This document shows, piece by piece, positions 5,710 through 5,761 of a DNA stretch of 5,761 nucleotides. How positions within the stretch are numbered: the stretch's first letter is position 1; every line of letters starts with the position of its first letter. The DNA is from Candidatus Bathyarchaeota archaeon (lineage in GTDB: Archaea > Thermoproteota > Bathyarchaeia > Bathyarchaeales > Bathycorpusculaceae). The notes beneath the pieces are model-generated. The model had not been told where the DNA came from and made no database searches. It saw only the letters and a program-made list of their open reading frames with translations. The position numbers were made by a program, and so were the translations under genes. Where the stretch lies: the NCBI GenBank assembly GCA_003601785.1, contig PIYA01000070.1, positions 1 to 5,761 on the forward strand. The letters run 5' to 3'.

Positions 5710-5761
5710 ATGACTAAGGAAGATGAAATTTTAGAGGAGCTGAAACGTATCAGAGCGTTGC
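5710..5761 (+). CDS. Start of an unidentified gene, cut by the window end
   Basis: An open frame from ATG at 5710 runs to the window end and encodes about 17 residues, MTKEDEILEELKRIRAL, a charged amphipathic helix. An in-frame GTG at 5701 is a possible earlier start. GGGGG at 5694-5698 lies 11 bases before the ATG, a weak ribosome-binding site. The TATA-like element at 5670-5677 and the coding-like composition support a real gene. Such acidic helical N-termini occur in several small archaeal proteins, including some membrane proteins, and too little is visible to name the product. Confidence 0.55.
   Translation, partial: MTKEDEILEELKRIRAL

Overview
The window looks like chromosomal DNA from an archaeon. 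The genes are archaeal in type: a PorB-type 2-oxoacid:ferredoxin oxidoreductase end and a NurA nuclease beside a HerA-type ATPase. Ribosome-binding sites are of the GGTGA/GGAGG kind, TTG starts are used, and TATA-like elements sit about 25-40 bases before starts. Protein style suggests an uncultured thermoproteotal lineage such as Bathyarchaeia, but this is inference and there is no marker gene to settle it. TAG, TAA and TGA all end genes here, so the standard code applies.

Layout. Bases 1-237 (+) are the 3' end of a porB-like gene, followed by a T-rich stretch that probably ends its transcript. From 4027 back to 255 (-) runs a compact two-protein module, a long NurA-family nuclease followed by a HerA-family ATPase. 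The ATPase is split between two frames: an N-terminal HAS-barrel-type part (2142-1471) and the P-loop motor part (1499-255). The break lies at a TTT-TGA sequence where one +1 shift would restore a protein of about 628 residues. Bases 4028-4184 are intergenic and hold the likely nurA promoter and the end of the next unit. From 5542 back to 4185 (-) is a second likely operon: a CGGC-domain putative metal-binding protein followed by a fumarylacetoacetate-hydrolase-family enzyme. Bases 5543-5709 are a divergent promoter region with a 12-bp perfect palindrome and repeated GCTAAAC half-sites. A gene cut by the window edge starts at about 5710 (+).

How the genes work together. NurA and HerA families form a motor-nuclease complex that degrades DNA 5' ends during recombination, and related pairs occur in antiviral systems. 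Here mre11 and rad50 do not accompany the pair. The nuclease is unusually long and appears to carry an inserted winged-helix domain, and the motor is expressed from two frames. That combination, a divergent nurA-herA pair with a possible RF2-like +1 frameshift site, is the most interesting thing in the window. The main mundane alternatives are a one-base sequencing or assembly error in a run of five T, or a recent inactivating mutation.
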